Part shown: one piece after another, positions 13,888 through 22,219 of the stretch
Numbering within the stretch: the stretch's first letter is position 1
How the letters are laid out: each line of letters starts with the position of its first letter
NCBI RefSeq assembly: GCF_014174355.1
Contig: NZ_JABEQF010000003.1
Coordinates: 62,001 to 126,000, forward strand
Direction of reading: 5' to 3'
From: Gluconacetobacter azotocaptans
GTDB lineage: Bacteria; Pseudomonadota; Alphaproteobacteria; Acetobacterales; Acetobacteraceae
DNA length: 64,000 nt
The notes under the pieces: model-generated
The model's database searches: none
What the model was told of the DNA's origin: nothing
Seen by the model: the letters and a program-made list of their open reading frames with translations, nothing else
Made by a program: the position numbers and the translations under genes

Positions 13888-14200
13888 TGGGAATCAGGCG
13901 CCCTTTGCCCCAGCGCTTCTCAGTCCACGCCTTATGCATGTCGGCCTGCAAGGTTTCGAGCGCCCGGCGCCTGGGTTCCGTCTTGTGCGGATCTTCTTCC
14001 GGATCGATCCAGGCCGATGCCGTGCGCCTGAAAAAATCGTCGCAGAGCCGGGTGAATGCATCGTCGGTAGTGGCGGCCGGCATCTGGTCGAGGACGAATG
14101 TCAGCAAGAGGTGCCGCGTCGCCACGGCGTGCTGTTCGAGTGCCCTGATCCGGCGCGTCAGTTCCGCGATCTGTGGATCCGGGTTCGGCCGTGTGTTCAT
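13748..14200 (-). CDS. Convergent helical protein, 150 aa
   Basis: ATG at 14200 with GGAGGATTCT directly upstream, an excellent ribosome site. Residues 10-40 form a coiled coil (AELTRRIRALEQHAVATRH), followed by FVLDQMPAATTDDAFTRLC. The last 45 residues are low-complexity, within the overlap with 13462-13887. A longer upstream reading frame exists but lacks comparable initiation signals. Function unknown. Confidence 0.55.
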   Translation of the reverse strand: MNTRPNPDPQIAELTRRIRALEQHAVATRHLLLTFVLDQMPAATTDDAFTRLCDDFFRRTASAWIDPEEDPHKTEPRRRALETLQADMHKAWTEKRWGKGRLIPITAGSGRTIATAPDGSPRREILTARHRPDSTSHSPASERNDDPAGT

Positions 14201-14287
14201 AGAATCCTCCATGGTCTGGTCGGGCGACCCCATGGTGGTCCGAAGCGGCCGGGGCGACAATGCCCCGGCCGTCAGGGGTTTCGCGTG

Positions 14288-14551
14288 ATGACCGGCGGAC
14301 TGCGGCATATCGGCGATGTGCTGCCGGATGCGCTGTCCGCCGTCGCGGGCGGCTGGCTGGCGCGTGGCACCCAGCCGGCCGGCCCGTCTTCGTCGTCTGT
14401 TTCTTCCCGCGCTGACTCCTCCCGCACCGTTGTTCCCGACCTCGACAATCGGAACGATGGCAGAGAGGACACCCAAGATGTTGGGTATTTCACCCAAGCG
14501 CGCGGGTATTTCACCCAAGGCCCCGCCGGCGGAGCGCCCGATGTCGGGTAG
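14288..14551 (+). CDS. Hypothetical early-right protein, 87 aa
   Basis: Starts GTGATGACC; the N-terminus GGLRHIGDVLPDALSAVAGG looks like a conserved phage segment, while the rest is Ser/Gly-rich and contains the duplicated GYFTQ encoded by the 16-bp direct repeat at 14483-14519. It ends overlapping the next gene start. Unrecognised. Confidence 0.5.
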   Translation: MTGGLRHIGDVLPDALSAVAGGWLARGTQPAGPSSSSVSSRADSSRTVVPDLDNRNDGREDTQDVGYFTQARGYFTQGPAGGAPDVG

Positions 14552-14834
14552 CACCATCCACGAACAGTTCCAGGACATGATCTGCGACGAGGTGCAGTCC
14601 CGTCGCGGGCAGGGTCTGAAAACCGCATTTATCGAGGTCGCGCGGTTCTTCGGCCTGACCGAGCGTCGTGTGCGCGCGGCGTGGCATCATGAAATCCGCA
14701 CTGTCTCTGCGGATGAATGGCAAGCGGTCCGGGACCGGCGCGTCGCCGCCCTGCGCGCCCGCCAGGCGCAGATCGCGCACGAAATCGATCTGCTCGCGGC
14801 GCGCCTGGATGAGGGTGTCGGGGGTGGCCGGTGA
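14541..14834 (+). CDS. Hypothetical regulator-like protein, 97 aa
   Basis: A helical protein whose central segment (KTAFIEVARFFGLTERRVRAAW) looks like a helix-turn-helix, followed by a basic coiled coil (RRVAALRARQAQIAHEIDLL). ATG at 14541 lies in an overlap with the previous gene, with GGAG upstream; an earlier in-frame ATG at 14457 is possible. It probably binds DNA in early-right regulation. Confidence 0.6.
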   Translation: MSGSTIHEQFQDMICDEVQSRRGQGLKTAFIEVARFFGLTERRVRAAWHHEIRTVSADEWQAVRDRRVAALRARQAQIAHEIDLLAARLDEGVGGGR

Positions 14835-15076
14835 TCGGCCTGCGGTGTGCCGTGGCCCGTGGCTGGCATGCGGTTCAGGCATTCGCGCGCGGGGCCTGCG
14901 CCTGGGTGGTTTTGGAATATCGGGTTGCCTGGATGGATTGGGAACTCAGCCAGATAGATCGGGAGCGGCGCTCGATCGACGTTGCGCAGGACCGCTTGCG
15001 GGAGCGGTTCGACTGGCTGCGGGCCCGAGAGCGCCGGTTGGACCGGCGTCAACGCGATTGGTTTGGCGGGTCGTGA
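14831..15076 (+). CDS. Hypothetical helical protein, 81 aa, GTG start
   Basis: GTG overlaps the preceding stop (GTGA). The C-terminal two thirds is a strongly charged helix (LSQIDRERRSIDVAQDRLRE, then RARERRLDRRQRDW). Unrecognised; possibly a coiled-coil partner of a neighbouring protein. Confidence 0.55.
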   Translation: MIGLRCAVARGWHAVQAFARGACAWVVLEYRVAWMDWELSQIDRERRSIDVAQDRLRERFDWLRARERRLDRRQRDWFGGS

Positions 15077-15125
15077 CGACGCGGGCGATGCCCGCGGCCG
15101 CGCCTGGACATCGGAAGGAAGAGCG

Positions 15126-15344
15126 ATGAAGGCACAAATCGACTGGATGCGGCTTGGTCCGATCATGGACCGCATGGCCTTGGATGGCGCTTCGGTACCG
15201 GCGATCGCGGCGGCGCTGGGGGTTTCCGCGCGGACGGTGCGCGGGCGGCTGGCCGATGCCCGCGGCGACCGCATCGCGGGCCGTCCCGTCGTCGTGCGGT
15301 CGCATCCGCGGGGCGCGTTCAGCCCGATGCAGGCGTGCGCCTGA
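15126..15344 (+). CDS. Small HTH protein, 72 aa
   Basis: Contains a homeodomain-like or resolvase-type HTH (VPAIAAALGVSARTVRGRL, about residues 20-40). A GGAAGAG ribosome site precedes the ATG. The stop overlaps the next ATG by one base. Likely a DNA-binding regulator or replication accessory. Confidence 0.6.
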   Translation: MKAQIDWMRLGPIMDRMALDGASVPAIAAALGVSARTVRGRLADARGDRIAGRPVVVRSHPRGAFSPMQACA

Positions 15345-15736
15345 TGCCGAGCGGACAAAAGACTGACTGGTCGCGGATAGATCCCCAACTACCTAATCTT
15401 CTGCGGTCGGGCAGGACGGATCCGGAGATAGCTGCGCAGTTCGGCATGCCGCGATCGTCGATTGCAGACCGGATCAATCTGCTCGAACTGGGCAGCCTGC
15501 GACAACGCCGCCTCGGTGGCAGGACGCCGGCCGTCAAGAAAAGCGAGCAGAGGCCCACGCCGAGAGTGCCGCCCGGCCGCGAGATGCCAGACGCGGCGCG
15601 CGCATCCGCGCCGCGCATCACCAATGCAGACCGCCTGCGTGATCAGGTCCGCGTCACATCGTCGGGCGCGACCTACGTGCGCGGCGGCCGCATGCTCGCT
15701 CTTGTCAGCCGAAACGGAGGCGGCAAGAATGGCTGA
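15344..15736 (+). CDS. HTH-containing phage protein, 130 aa
   Basis: Residues 15-50 are HTH-like (LPNLLRSGRTDPEIAAQFGM, then PRSSIADRINLLEL), similar in plan to the preceding gene. A disordered basic linker leads to a C-terminal segment (VRVTSSGATYVRGGRMLAL). ATG overlaps the previous stop by one base. Function unknown; DNA binding likely. Confidence 0.55.
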   Translation: MPSGQKTDWSRIDPQLPNLLRSGRTDPEIAAQFGMPRSSIADRINLLELGSLRQRRLGGRTPAVKKSEQRPTPRVPPGREMPDAARASAPRITNADRLRDQVRVTSSGATYVRGGRMLALVSRNGGGKNG

Positions 15737-15950
15737 CGACCTGCTGACACTCCGGGGTTTTTATTCAGAACTGAATAAAGACATTCGCGCAGCCGGAAGC
15801 GCATCGCAGTTCGCGCGCGATTGCGGTGTGAGCCCCCAGGCGGTCCTGAACGTCCAGAACACGAACCGGCGCGGCAGTGACGAACTGCTGGGCAAAATGG
15901 GCTGGGAGCGCGTCGGACGGTACCGGCGCAAGCGGACGCCTTCGGCATGA
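15729..15950 (+). CDS. Small HTH protein, 73 aa
   Basis: Residues 8-50 fit a Cro-type HTH (AGSASQFARDCGVSPQAVLN), with a basic tail. It overlaps both neighbours (ATGA into the helicase gene). The palindrome TTTATTCAGAACTGAATAAA (15760-15779) lies inside this gene near its start, so it may be autoregulated. Confidence 0.55.
   Translation: MADDLLTLRGFYSELNKDIRAAGSASQFARDCGVSPQAVLNVQNTNRRGSDELLGKMGWERVGRYRRKRTPSA
15760..15779. promoter_or_regulatory. Perfect 20-bp palindrome
   Basis: TTTATTCAGAACTGAATAAA has nine-base arms around a two-base centre. It is AT-rich against a GC-rich background and located within the first codons of the small HTH gene upstream of the helicase. It resembles the sites at 13063 and 13429. 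Confidence 0.5.
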
Positions 15951-17494
15951 ACCACATTCCGGAAAAGGTGCGCTCGCCCTGGGGCGCGGCGCTGCGCGAG
16001 CGGCCATCGAATGTCGCCGCCGAACAGGCGCTGATCGGTGCCCTTCTGGTGAACAGCGCCAAGGCCGTGCCGCTTGTCGAGGAAATCATCGAGCCGGAGC
16101 ATTTCTATGTTCCGCTCTACGGCGAAATGTATGCCGCCATCCGACGCCTGGTCCAGGCCGGGCGCGTGGCGGACCCGACCGTCATTTCCCCGATCTTCCG
16201 CCACCATGACGCGTTGGACGGCGATGATATCGGCAAGGTCATGGGCGAACTGATGATGGCGTTCGTCGGCTGGCCGACCGTTCCGGCCTACGCCACGGCC
16301 GTACGCGAGGCATGGCTAATGCGGGCGCTGTTCGATCTGTGCACCGAGGCGACCGATCTGTGCTGTCGCCCGGGCGAGCAAACGGCTGAGGACATCCGCG
16401 ACCAGGTCGAAACCGGGCTGCTGCGGATCGCGCAGGGATGCGGCGAGAGTGATCCGCTGGTACCGCTGGATGAGGCGATAGGCACGGCTGTCGCCAACGC
16501 GCGCGAGGCCGCGCAGCGCGAGGACGGAATTTCCGGCGTGACCTGGGGATACAAGGCCCTCGACCGCATGACGGCAGGTCTCCATCGCGGGGATCTGACG
16601 CTGCTGGGCGCCCGACCTGCCATGGGCAAGACTGCGCTGGGGCTCGGTATCGCCGCACGCGCGGCAGCGGCCGGCAACCGTGTGCTGTTCTGGTCCGGTG
16701 AGATGCGGGCCGAGCAACTTGGCGCACGGGCCGGGGCCGCATGGGCTGGTCTCTCCACGCTGTCGGTCTTCACCGGGCGACGATGGGATATCCCGGAGGA
16801 TATCGTGAGCGGCCGCCGCGAGGAACTGGCCGATTACCAATGGCGCGATCTCGAAGATGGGCAGCGCGCGGCCGCTTCGCTGCCACTCGTGATCGACCAC
16901 CGTGCGGGTATCACCGTGGCGCAGCTCCGGGCACGCGCGCGCCGCATGGCGCGGCAAAAGCAGGGCCTTGATCTGATCGTGGCTGATTACATTGCCTTGA
17001 TCAGGGGAAGCGATGCCCTGCGGCGCGGCGCCAACCTGAACGAGATTCTCTCAGAAGTCAGTCTGGATCTGAAAAACCTGGCATCGGAACTGCACATCCC
17101 TGTCCTGTCCCTATCGCAGCTCAGTCGTGAATCGGCGAAGCGCGACGACAAGACGCCGCGCCTGGATGACCTGCGCGACAGCGGTGCACTGGAACAGAAT
17201 GCCGCCACGGTGATTTTCCTGCATCGCGAGCATTATTACCTGTCCAAGATCGCCGATGACGGAGAAATCCCGCGCCGGGTGAACGAGAGCCGCGCCGACT
17301 GGGAGGCGCGTTGTGCCCGGATCGTGGAAATGACCCGTGAGAGCAAGGGCAAGGCCGATATCATCATCGGCAAGAACAGGCACGGCCCGACCGGCGCATG
17401 CCGGATGCAATTCGACGACAATACCACATGGTTCCGCGACCTGGGCGAAGATCCTCGGTCGCCGGCATGGATCATGACTGGACCGGAGTTCTGA
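15947..17494 (+). CDS. dnaB: DnaB-type replicative DNA helicase, 515 aa
   Basis: Hexameric helicase unwinding DNA at the phage fork. The N-terminal DnaB domain (about 15-160; AAEQALIGALLVN) is followed by the RecA-like domain with Walker A GARPAMGKTA (221-230), a Walker B-like LDLIVADYIALI segment and the DnaB motif LSQLSRESAKRDDKTPRLDD. It follows small HTH proteins and precedes a replication-type protein, as in phage replication modules. The symbol is used in the family sense; this is the phage copy. Start ATG overlaps the upstream stop. Confidence 0.95.
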   Translation: MNHIPEKVRSPWGAALRERPSNVAAEQALIGALLVNSAKAVPLVEEIIEPEHFYVPLYGEMYAAIRRLVQAGRVADPTVISPIFRHHDALDGDDIGKVMGELMMAFVGWPTVPAYATAVREAWLMRALFDLCTEATDLCCRPGEQTAEDIRDQVETGLLRIAQGCGESDPLVPLDEAIGTAVANAREAAQREDGISGVTWGYKALDRMTAGLHRGDLTLLGARPAMGKTALGLGIAARAAAAGNRVLFWSGEMRAEQLGARAGAAWAGLSTLSVFTGRRWDIPEDIVSGRREELADYQWRDLEDGQRAAASLPLVIDHRAGITVAQLRARARRMARQKQGLDLIVADYIALIRGSDALRRGANLNEILSEVSLDLKNLASELHIPVLSLSQLSRESAKRDDKTPRLDDLRDSGALEQNAATVIFLHREHYYLSKIADDGEIPRRVNESRADWEARCARIVEMTRESKGKADIIIGKNRHGPTGACRMQFDDNTTWFRDLGEDPRSPAWIMTGPEF

Positions 17495-17496
17495 CC

Positions 17497-17784
17497 ATGG
17501 CACCCGTACGACAGAGGCCCGGGCGACATGCCCGAACGGTCATGGGCGATCAAAGGTGGCGCGTCCTGCCGCTCGGCGCACGGGCCGCCTGGCTCGAACT
17601 GTGCGACCTGGCGGACGCCCTGCCGCATATTCGCGCTCCAGCGTCAGCCCGCGTGGCCACGATCGAAGAGATTGCCAGATTGTTGGCAGCAGACATCGCC
17701 GACATCACCCCGGCCGTCACGGCGTTGGTCGCAATCGGTGTGATGGAAACCTACCGCGACGGATACAGGCTAAGGGCGTATTGA
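17497..17784 (+). CDS. Hypothetical protein, winged-helix-like, 95 aa
   Basis: Begins two bases after the helicase stop. It has a compact helical domain with GARAAWLELCDLADALPHIR and a segment DITPAVTALVAIGVMETYRD, resembling the winged-helix halves of phage replication initiators. Probably a replication accessory; uncertain. Confidence 0.6.
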   Translation: MAPVRQRPGRHARTVMGDQRWRVLPLGARAAWLELCDLADALPHIRAPASARVATIEEIARLLAADIADITPAVTALVAIGVMETYRDGYRLRAY

Positions 17785-17785
17785 G

Positions 17786-18757
17786 ATGAACCTGAGCAAA
17801 ACCCAACAGGGTATGGCCGCACGGCTGGCCGTCATGACGGTGACGCATATCCGCATCCTGGCCATGCCGGTGGAAGCGATCGTGCTGTGGCAACGGTTGG
17901 TCTGGGCCATCATCGAACTGGGTATCGACGGCGTGCTGCCTATCGGTGAGGCAGCGGGATATACGCTCGACGCGCTCGCACGTTTTCGGGTTCACGTTAC
18001 GGAAACCCAACTCGAAACCTACATTGAAACCTGGGCGAAAAACCTAGCTATAACCTACGACCCGGGTACCCGCACCTTGTCGCTCCCAGAGGAGCTGATG
18101 CCGTCGCGGCGCGCGATCGCGTCCCGAAAGAACGGCATGAAGGGCGGGAGACGGCCAAAAAACAGAAATCCCGAGCCGCAAAACGATCCCCGCCAACGCA
18201 CGGCAATGATGCCCATTCCAGGAGGACGCACCGTGGATCATGAAACCCGACGCCAAACCCAAGAGCCGCAATGTGCGCCTATAGCTAAGCTAGCTAGTAC
18301 TGATAATAGATCTGAAGCTATAGCTGGCACGCGCGCGCAAAAACACGAGATCAGCGATACAGCCTTCCATCGGATCGGACGTGGGGCGCTGGATGCTGCT
18401 GGCTTCGATCCGGCGCGGTCGGTGGCGAATTACGGCATCGTCCGCCAGTGGCTCGCCGATGCGCTGACTGCCGGCTTGAGCGAGGCCGAGGCGGAACGAT
18501 TGATCCTAGCCACCATCCGCAAAGGCTCTGAGCGGGCAAAAGCCAAGGCCGCAGTCATCACAACATTGAATTTCTTCAAAAATTCTATCCCCGAAGCGAT
18601 TGCGCGCCGTGATGTTCCGGATCTCGAACTGACTGCCGAGGAAGAAGTTCTGTATCGAGAGGCGCACAAGGAATGGGTGAAGCTGAGCAGACATGCGGAT
18701 GTCGGTCCTCAGCCGCGCCGCGAGGACTTTGCCGTTCGTGGCCGGAGCGCGGCATGA
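17786..18757 (+). CDS. Phage replication-type protein, 323 aa
   Basis: Unrecognised at family level. The N-terminal half (1-115) is an all-helical/winged domain; a polar low-complexity linker (115-190) is followed by a helical C-terminal region (195-320). Architecture and place beside dnaB resemble initiator or helicase-loader genes such as lambda O/P. The linker DNA (about 18,275-18,330) is unusually AT-rich with inverted repeats, as is lambda ori within O. It ends with ATGA overlap into the next gene. Confidence 0.55.
   Translation: MNLSKTQQGMAARLAVMTVTHIRILAMPVEAIVLWQRLVWAIIELGIDGVLPIGEAAGYTLDALARFRVHVTETQLETYIETWAKNLAITYDPGTRTLSLPEELMPSRRAIASRKNGMKGGRRPKNRNPEPQNDPRQRTAMMPIPGGRTVDHETRRQTQEPQCAPIAKLASTDNRSEAIAGTRAQKHEISDTAFHRIGRGALDAAGFDPARSVANYGIVRQWLADALTAGLSEAEAERLILATIRKGSERAKAKAAVITTLNFFKNSIPEAIARRDVPDLELTAEEEVLYREAHKEWVKLSRHADVGPQPRREDFAVRGRSAA
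18281..18330. other. Candidate phage replication origin
   Basis: AT-rich island within the replication-type gene, with inverted arms CTATAGCT and AGCTATAG about 35 bases apart and repeated GCTA/TAGC units between. The surrounding DNA is strongly GC-rich. No similarity to a known origin is claimed. Confidence 0.4.
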
Positions 18758-19236
18758 ATTCGCGCATTGTCCTGGCAGACGGGCTGTCAGTCGCCGATGC
18801 TGTCGCGGGGCGTCTGTTCGAGGCAGCGTGCACCCTGGCGGCGATGCCTATGCATGGGTTGAAGCCTGCTGGCTGCCGGGTGGCTTGGCCCGAGGTCGTG
18901 GCGGAGGCGGACCTGAATTGGATCAATGCCATTCCGGATGATGCCATGCGAATGCCGCGTCCGACCTCCGACGCCATCTCACGAATGGACGAGGCGATGG
19001 GGTGGATTTCGATGATCGATGGCGACTGCATCAATTGGCGGCGCGTCGTGTGCATGCGCATGATCGTACACCCGATCTCGCATCGCTACCGCTGGAGTTG
19101 GCGCAAGATCGGCGATCGCCTGCATATCGATCACCACACCGCCAAAAGCTGGCACAGCCTGGCCGTAGCGGTCATCGCAAAAAAAATCGCACAACCGGAA
19201 TTTTTCACTTCCCAAATTCCCCACTTTGCCGCATAG
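18754..19236 (+). CDS. DUF6362-like HTH protein, candidate late-gene regulator, 160 aa
   Basis: The N-terminal segment contains GCRVAWPEVVAEADLNW, then DEAMGWISMIDGD and a C-terminal HTH (WRKIGDRLHIDHHTAKSWHS, about 118-142) reminiscent of sigma-region-4 folds. The family assignment to DUF6362 is from memory of this motif order. Being the last gene before the packaging operon, it occupies the position of antiterminator Q in lambda and may switch on late transcription; that is inferred. Confidence 0.6.
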   Translation: MNSRIVLADGLSVADAVAGRLFEAACTLAAMPMHGLKPAGCRVAWPEVVAEADLNWINAIPDDAMRMPRPTSDAISRMDEAMGWISMIDGDCINWRRVVCMRMIVHPISHRYRWSWRKIGDRLHIDHHTAKSWHSLAVAVIAKKIAQPEFFTSQIPHFAA

Positions 19237-19503
19237 AAATTCCTAGTGGTGGCGGCGTGCATCCTTCGGGGTTCGCGCCGTTTTTCGTTGGCCCGCCGCA
19301 CGGCCGAGGAGCCCCGACGCAGGTCGGGCGAGCCATGCGCAACACGCGCGGCCAGGGATGGGATGCCCACCCCGACGCATAACTCATGGGTCCCTCCTGG
19401 AGGGGTCCCCTACCGGGAGCTATTCGCACCCCGGTTAGTCGCTCTCTTTGATAAAATTTTCAAAGGGTTGGTGTTTCTGTTGGTGTTGTTGTCGGAGGTC
19501 AGG
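19237..19503. other. Intergenic region upstream of terminase, candidate cos/late-control region
   Basis: About 267 bases without a convincing gene. It holds an imperfect inverted repeat around GGTCCCTCCTGGAGGGGTCC (19389-19408), a CCCGAC/GTCGGG hairpin near 19,315-19,331 and a near-perfect AT-rich palindrome CTTTGATAAAATTTTCAAAG (19446-19465). In cos phages with lambda-type terminases the packaging site lies here. No cohesive-end sequence can be identified by reading alone. Confidence 0.4.
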
Positions 19504-20121
19504 GTGGATCAGCCGGAGCTGCCCAGCGCACCGACGGTCAATAAGCGCAAGCTGGCCAGCCTGCTTCGCATCTCGCTGCCGACCCTGACCAATTGGCTAG
19601 ATCGCTGGCCGGAATTTCCGGTGGCGGCGGGCGGCCGCAATGGCGTGCCCTACGCGTTCGATCCGGCGGCGGTCTTCTCGTTCCTGGCCGAGCGCAGGAA
19701 GGAAGAGGCTGAGCGGGACGCCAGTCGCGACGAAGAGCTGATGAAGCTCCAGCTGTCGTTCGATGCGTTGTGGCCGTCTGCTGAGCCAGAACCGGGCATG
19801 TCGTCACGGATCCCGGTCAAGGAACAGATCGACCTGGCGCGGCTGCGCGACCTGCAGATGAAGCAGGCCGAGCGGGCCGGCAAGCTGGTTAACGCCGAGG
19901 AAGTGCAGGACCTGTTCATCGGCGCGGTGTCGCGCCTGTCCCGCGATATGGGCACGTTCCTGCGGCAGCTCGGCCGCGACCAGGGCTGGCCGGATGCCAT
20001 GGTGCGTCAGGCCGAGACGCGATTTGCCGACATGCAGCGCCAGGCCGTCGAGGGCGCGTTGCGATCTTTGGAGCCTGAGACTGCCGATGACGGAGGTGCC
20101 CAGCTTCGGCTCGCTGGCTGA
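19504..20121 (+). CDS. Terminase small subunit (Nu1-like), 205 aa, GTG start
   Basis: DNA-packaging recognition subunit. An N-terminal HTH (VNKRKLASLLRISLPTLTNW, about 14-35) matches the winged-helix head of Nu1-type subunits, and a long charged helix (about 100-130) and C-terminal helices should mediate oligomerisation and contact with the large subunit. GTG at 19504 has GGAGG six bases upstream; the frame stays open farther upstream, without a comparable signal. It overlaps the large subunit by 35 bases. Confidence 0.85.
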   Translation: MDQPELPSAPTVNKRKLASLLRISLPTLTNWLDRWPEFPVAAGGRNGVPYAFDPAAVFSFLAERRKEEAERDASRDEELMKLQLSFDALWPSAEPEPGMSSRIPVKEQIDLARLRDLQMKQAERAGKLVNAEEVQDLFIGAVSRLSRDMGTFLRQLGRDQGWPDAMVRQAETRFADMQRQAVEGALRSLEPETADDGGAQLRLAG

Positions 20122-22201
20122 AGTCCAGTTCGCGGACCCGCGCGCGATCGTGGCGCGCGCCCTGCGCCAGTTCCTGCCCGCCGAACGGGTCGATGTGGCC
20201 GACTATGCCGCGGCCCACCGTTTCCTGAACAACCGCGGCGGCGGCTTCGTCGGCAAGTGGAACCATGACGAGGCGCCGTATCTGGTCGGTCCGATGCAGG
20301 CCCTGACCAGTCGGACCCATCTGACGACGGCTATCGTCGGGCCCGGACGGAGCGGGAAAACGACGGTCGGCCAGAACTGGATGCTCCAATCGGTCGGGAA
20401 CGACCCGGCCGACATGCTGGTCTACGGATCGACCGAGGCGATGATCGAGGCGTACGTCAAGGCCGAGATCGAGCCCATGATCGACGGTCACAAGGAACTG
20501 GCTGCCGCCCTGGGCAAGGGCGCGAAAGCCCGTTCGATGGCGTTCAAGAATTTCCGGTCCATGTGGGTCCAGTTCCTGGCCGCGACCTACAGCAACCTGA
20601 TCAACAAGTCGGCCGGCCGCATCATCATCACCGAACTGGACGCCTGCGACGACAAGGAGGGCGATCCCTACAAGCTGGCGGACATCCGCCGCCAGACGTT
20701 CGGTTATGAATCCATGGTCCTGGCCGAAAGCCATCCCGACCGCGCGGCAGGCCTGGACCCGCAGAAATGGACTGCCGGCATCATGCGGCTCTATGCCGAC
20801 AGCGACCGGCGCGTCTGGTATTGGCCGTGCCCGCACTGCAACGGGTTTTCCTCGCCGAACCCCACGGCCAGCCGGGTCATGACCCTGGACTGGCCGGAGA
20901 ATGCGCCGCTGGACGAGATCCGCGACGCCGCGCGCATGGCCTGCCCCTGCTGCGGTGCGCTGATCGAGGACAAGTGGCGGCGAGCCATGAACCGCGACGG
21001 TATATGGGTCGGGCGCGGGCAGGCCATCAGCATCGACGGGGACGTGACCGGCGACCTGATCCAGTGCGATACGGCAGGTTTCTGGATTACGGGCCTGATG
21101 TCCCCATTCATTATCGGGGGGATCGGTAGCCTCGCCCGTGCGCGCGTGGAAGCGGAACGCGCACTGGAGCGCGGGGACGATGATGCCCTGCAAAACCTGA
21201 AGGACGTCATCGTCAAACGCTGGGGTCTGCCGTTCGATCCGCCAGGGAGCGCCGGCGTTCTGGATGGGACAGTGCTGGCTGACCGCGTCGAGCCTGATCT
21301 GGTAATGGGCACCGTTCCCGCTGGTGTCCGGTTCCTGACCAGTGCAGTTGATGTGCAGGCCTCACGATTTGAGATAATGACTCGCGGCTGGGGGGAAAAC
21401 GGGGAAAGTTGGATTGTCGACCACCAGGTGATCGATGCTGATCCGGCGAAATGCACTGAGGACTGGGACGATCTGATCGACGGGATCGCCGATCGTCTCT
21501 ATCCCCTGGCGACCGACGCGCAGATGGGCATGCGCGTCATGGCCACTGGCTATGACAGCGGCGGTGAAGCCGGGGTAACAACGCAAGCCTATGATGCATG
21601 GCGTCGGGCAAAGAAGCGCGGGAAAGCCCGCAAATATGGGATGATCGGCGGCCGAGAGGCGTGGAGCCTATTGCCTCTCAAGGGGGCATCCAGTCTTGAT
21701 GCCCGGTCGATCGCAATCTCTTACCCCGACAGCCAGCGGAAAGATCGGCTGGCCGGCGCGCGCGGGGAGGTCCCGTTGGGGATCTTCAACCCCAACCGTA
21801 TGAAGGACGACGTAAACGCGGCCTTACAGAGCATCGATCCGGGCTCTGCGGTCATCCACTTCCCTGCCGACCTGCGGTCGGTGGCTGCGCCGCACGCATT
21901 CTTCGAGCAGATCGTCGCCGAGAACCGTCGCAAAGACGGCAGATGGGAAAAGAAGACATCTTCCGCCCGCAACGAGGCCTTGGATCTTCTCGTCATGACA
22001 GGCGTGATGGCGCGAATCATGGGCATTAACCGCATGGATTGGAGCAAGCCGCCCTTGTGGGCTGAACAATGGGACAGGAATTCCATGGTGAAGCCGATAA
22101 TCGTCAATCGGGCCCCGGTGCCAGCGCCTGCGATGGAGGTGGTGCCGGGTCCTGCGCCATCCCGCCCTTCGATGGGCGGGCGGAGACGGTGGGCCACGTA
22201 G
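20087..22201 (+). CDS. Terminase large subunit, lambda gpA family, 704 aa
   Basis: Packaging ATPase and nuclease. A Walker A-like GPGRSGKTT (85-93) and Walker B-like IIITELDAC form the motor; two CxxC pairs (CPHC and CPCC, about 248-290) are typical of GpA-type terminases. The C-terminal nuclease domain has acidic residues around SAVDVQ and ATGYDSGG. Length fits the family (lambda gpA has 641). ATG at 20087 lies within the small-subunit gene. Together they indicate lambda-type head packaging. Confidence 0.95.
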   Translation: MTEVPSFGSLAEVQFADPRAIVARALRQFLPAERVDVADYAAAHRFLNNRGGGFVGKWNHDEAPYLVGPMQALTSRTHLTTAIVGPGRSGKTTVGQNWMLQSVGNDPADMLVYGSTEAMIEAYVKAEIEPMIDGHKELAAALGKGAKARSMAFKNFRSMWVQFLAATYSNLINKSAGRIIITELDACDDKEGDPYKLADIRRQTFGYESMVLAESHPDRAAGLDPQKWTAGIMRLYADSDRRVWYWPCPHCNGFSSPNPTASRVMTLDWPENAPLDEIRDAARMACPCCGALIEDKWRRAMNRDGIWVGRGQAISIDGDVTGDLIQCDTAGFWITGLMSPFIIGGIGSLARARVEAERALERGDDDALQNLKDVIVKRWGLPFDPPGSAGVLDGTVLADRVEPDLVMGTVPAGVRFLTSAVDVQASRFEIMTRGWGENGESWIVDHQVIDADPAKCTEDWDDLIDGIADRLYPLATDAQMGMRVMATGYDSGGEAGVTTQAYDAWRRAKKRGKARKYGMIGGREAWSLLPLKGASSLDARSIAISYPDSQRKDRLAGARGEVPLGIFNPNRMKDDVNAALQSIDPGSAVIHFPADLRSVAAPHAFFEQIVAENRRKDGRWEKKTSSARNEALDLLVMTGVMARIMGINRMDWSKPPLWAEQWDRNSMVKPIIVNRAPVPAPAMEVVPGPAPSRPSMGGRRRWAT

Positions 22202-22219
22202 CAGTAAGGGGGTCATCTG

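Noticed and set aside
19916-21193. Minus-strand frame of 425 codons
   Set aside because: Lies antisense to the two terminase genes, which carry clear motifs.
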